A stretch of DNA of 6,017 nt from UBA7657 sp049653045 (GTDB lineage: Bacteria > Pseudomonadota > Alphaproteobacteria > Micavibrionales > Micavibrionaceae): positions 1 to 6,017 of the forward strand of contig JBASFN010000061.1 in the NCBI GenBank assembly GCA_049653045.1, given 5' to 3'. Below the pieces are notes generated by a model. It made no database searches. It worked only from the letters and a program-made list of their open reading frames with translations, and was not told the origin of the DNA. The stretch's first letter is position 1, and each line of letters opens with the position of its first letter. The translations under genes were made by a program, and so were the position numbers. Below are positions 5,763 through 6,017 of the stretch, one piece after another.

Positions 5763-6017
5763 ATGAAACCCTACGCTTTTGAAACGAAAATCACGGCTCC
5801 TGCGGCTTTTTCGGCACTGCACAATCGGCCCTATAGCCTCTGGCTCGATAGTGCCGATACCCTGCACCCTGCGGGGCGGTATTCCTATATAGCCTTTTCC
5901 CCGGTGGAAACGATTGAGGCCAAGGACGGGCGCGTTACCATCACGAACGAATGGCAAAAAACTACCATCAAGGCCGATCCCTTCAAAATGGCGCAAGAAC
6001 GCCTCGCCGCATGGAAC
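5763..6017 (+). CDS. pabB: Aminodeoxychorismate synthase component I, N-terminal part, cut by the window end
   Basis: An open frame begins with ATG at 5763 and runs 85 codons to the window end with no stop. PabB, with the glutamine amidotransferase PabA, converts chorismate to 4-amino-4-deoxychorismate, the first step towards p-aminobenzoate and folate. The N-terminal domain signature is clear: PYSLWLDSAD at 23-32, GRYSYIAFSP at 38-47, then a beta hairpin (EAKDGRVTI) and DPFKMAQERLAAW at 72-84. The DSA...GRYSY block is typical of PabB; the related anthranilate synthase TrpE is the main alternative and is less likely. The catalytic chorismate-binding domain lies outside the window, so activity and a possible fusion to PabC cannot be judged. 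It sits 31 bases after the helicase in the same direction; it may be read from the helicase transcript or from its own promoter. Confidence 0.88.
   Translation, partial: MKPYAFETKITAPAAFSALHNRPYSLWLDSADTLHPAGRYSYIAFSPVETIEAKDGRVTITNEWQKTTIKADPFKMAQERLAAWN

Noticed and set aside
5694..5996. A 100-residue minus-strand frame over the start of pabB
   Set aside because: The plus strand encodes a recognisable PabB N-terminus here, so the opposite frame is a shadow.

Overview
This window most likely comes from an alphaproteobacterial chromosome. It has moderate to high GC content, and its large helicase resembles the roughly 900-residue DinG-type helicases of Alphaproteobacteria. That helicase is followed by an aminodeoxychorismate synthase gene. 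The placement rests on remembered protein style, not on a search. A Micavibrio-like lineage is possible but unproven.

Layout from left to right. (1) The end of an unrecognised plus-strand gene (3-503, 5' end outside the window). (2) An unrecognised 158-residue minus-strand gene (528-1004), tail to tail with gene 1. (3) A short divergent intergenic region (1005-1080) whose centre holds two overlapping, oppositely directed -10 hexamers. (4) A five-helix MscS-family mechanosensitive channel (1081-2232). (5) Two small unrecognised minus-strand genes (2236-2475 and 2499-2813) with lower GC. They look co-transcribed from a TTGACA/TATAAA promoter and end 3 bases from the channel gene. (6) An AT-rich divergent promoter region (2814-2920). 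(7) A DinG-like Fe-S superfamily 2 helicase (2921 or 2936 to 5731). (8) The first 85 codons of pabB (5763 to the window end).

The genes do not form an obvious single pathway. The channel protects against osmotic downshock, the helicase acts in DNA repair or replication, and PabB starts p-aminobenzoate (folate) synthesis. The two small genes form the only compact unit without a known role. I see no RNA gene, CRISPR array, insertion sequence, integrase or clear rho-independent terminator, and I did not find a convincing new multi-gene system. The points most worth checking are the likely degenerate exonuclease domain at the helicase N-terminus, the symmetric divergent promoter, the small two-gene cassette, and the possible leaderless starts. 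No gene-free stretch exceeds about 110 bases.
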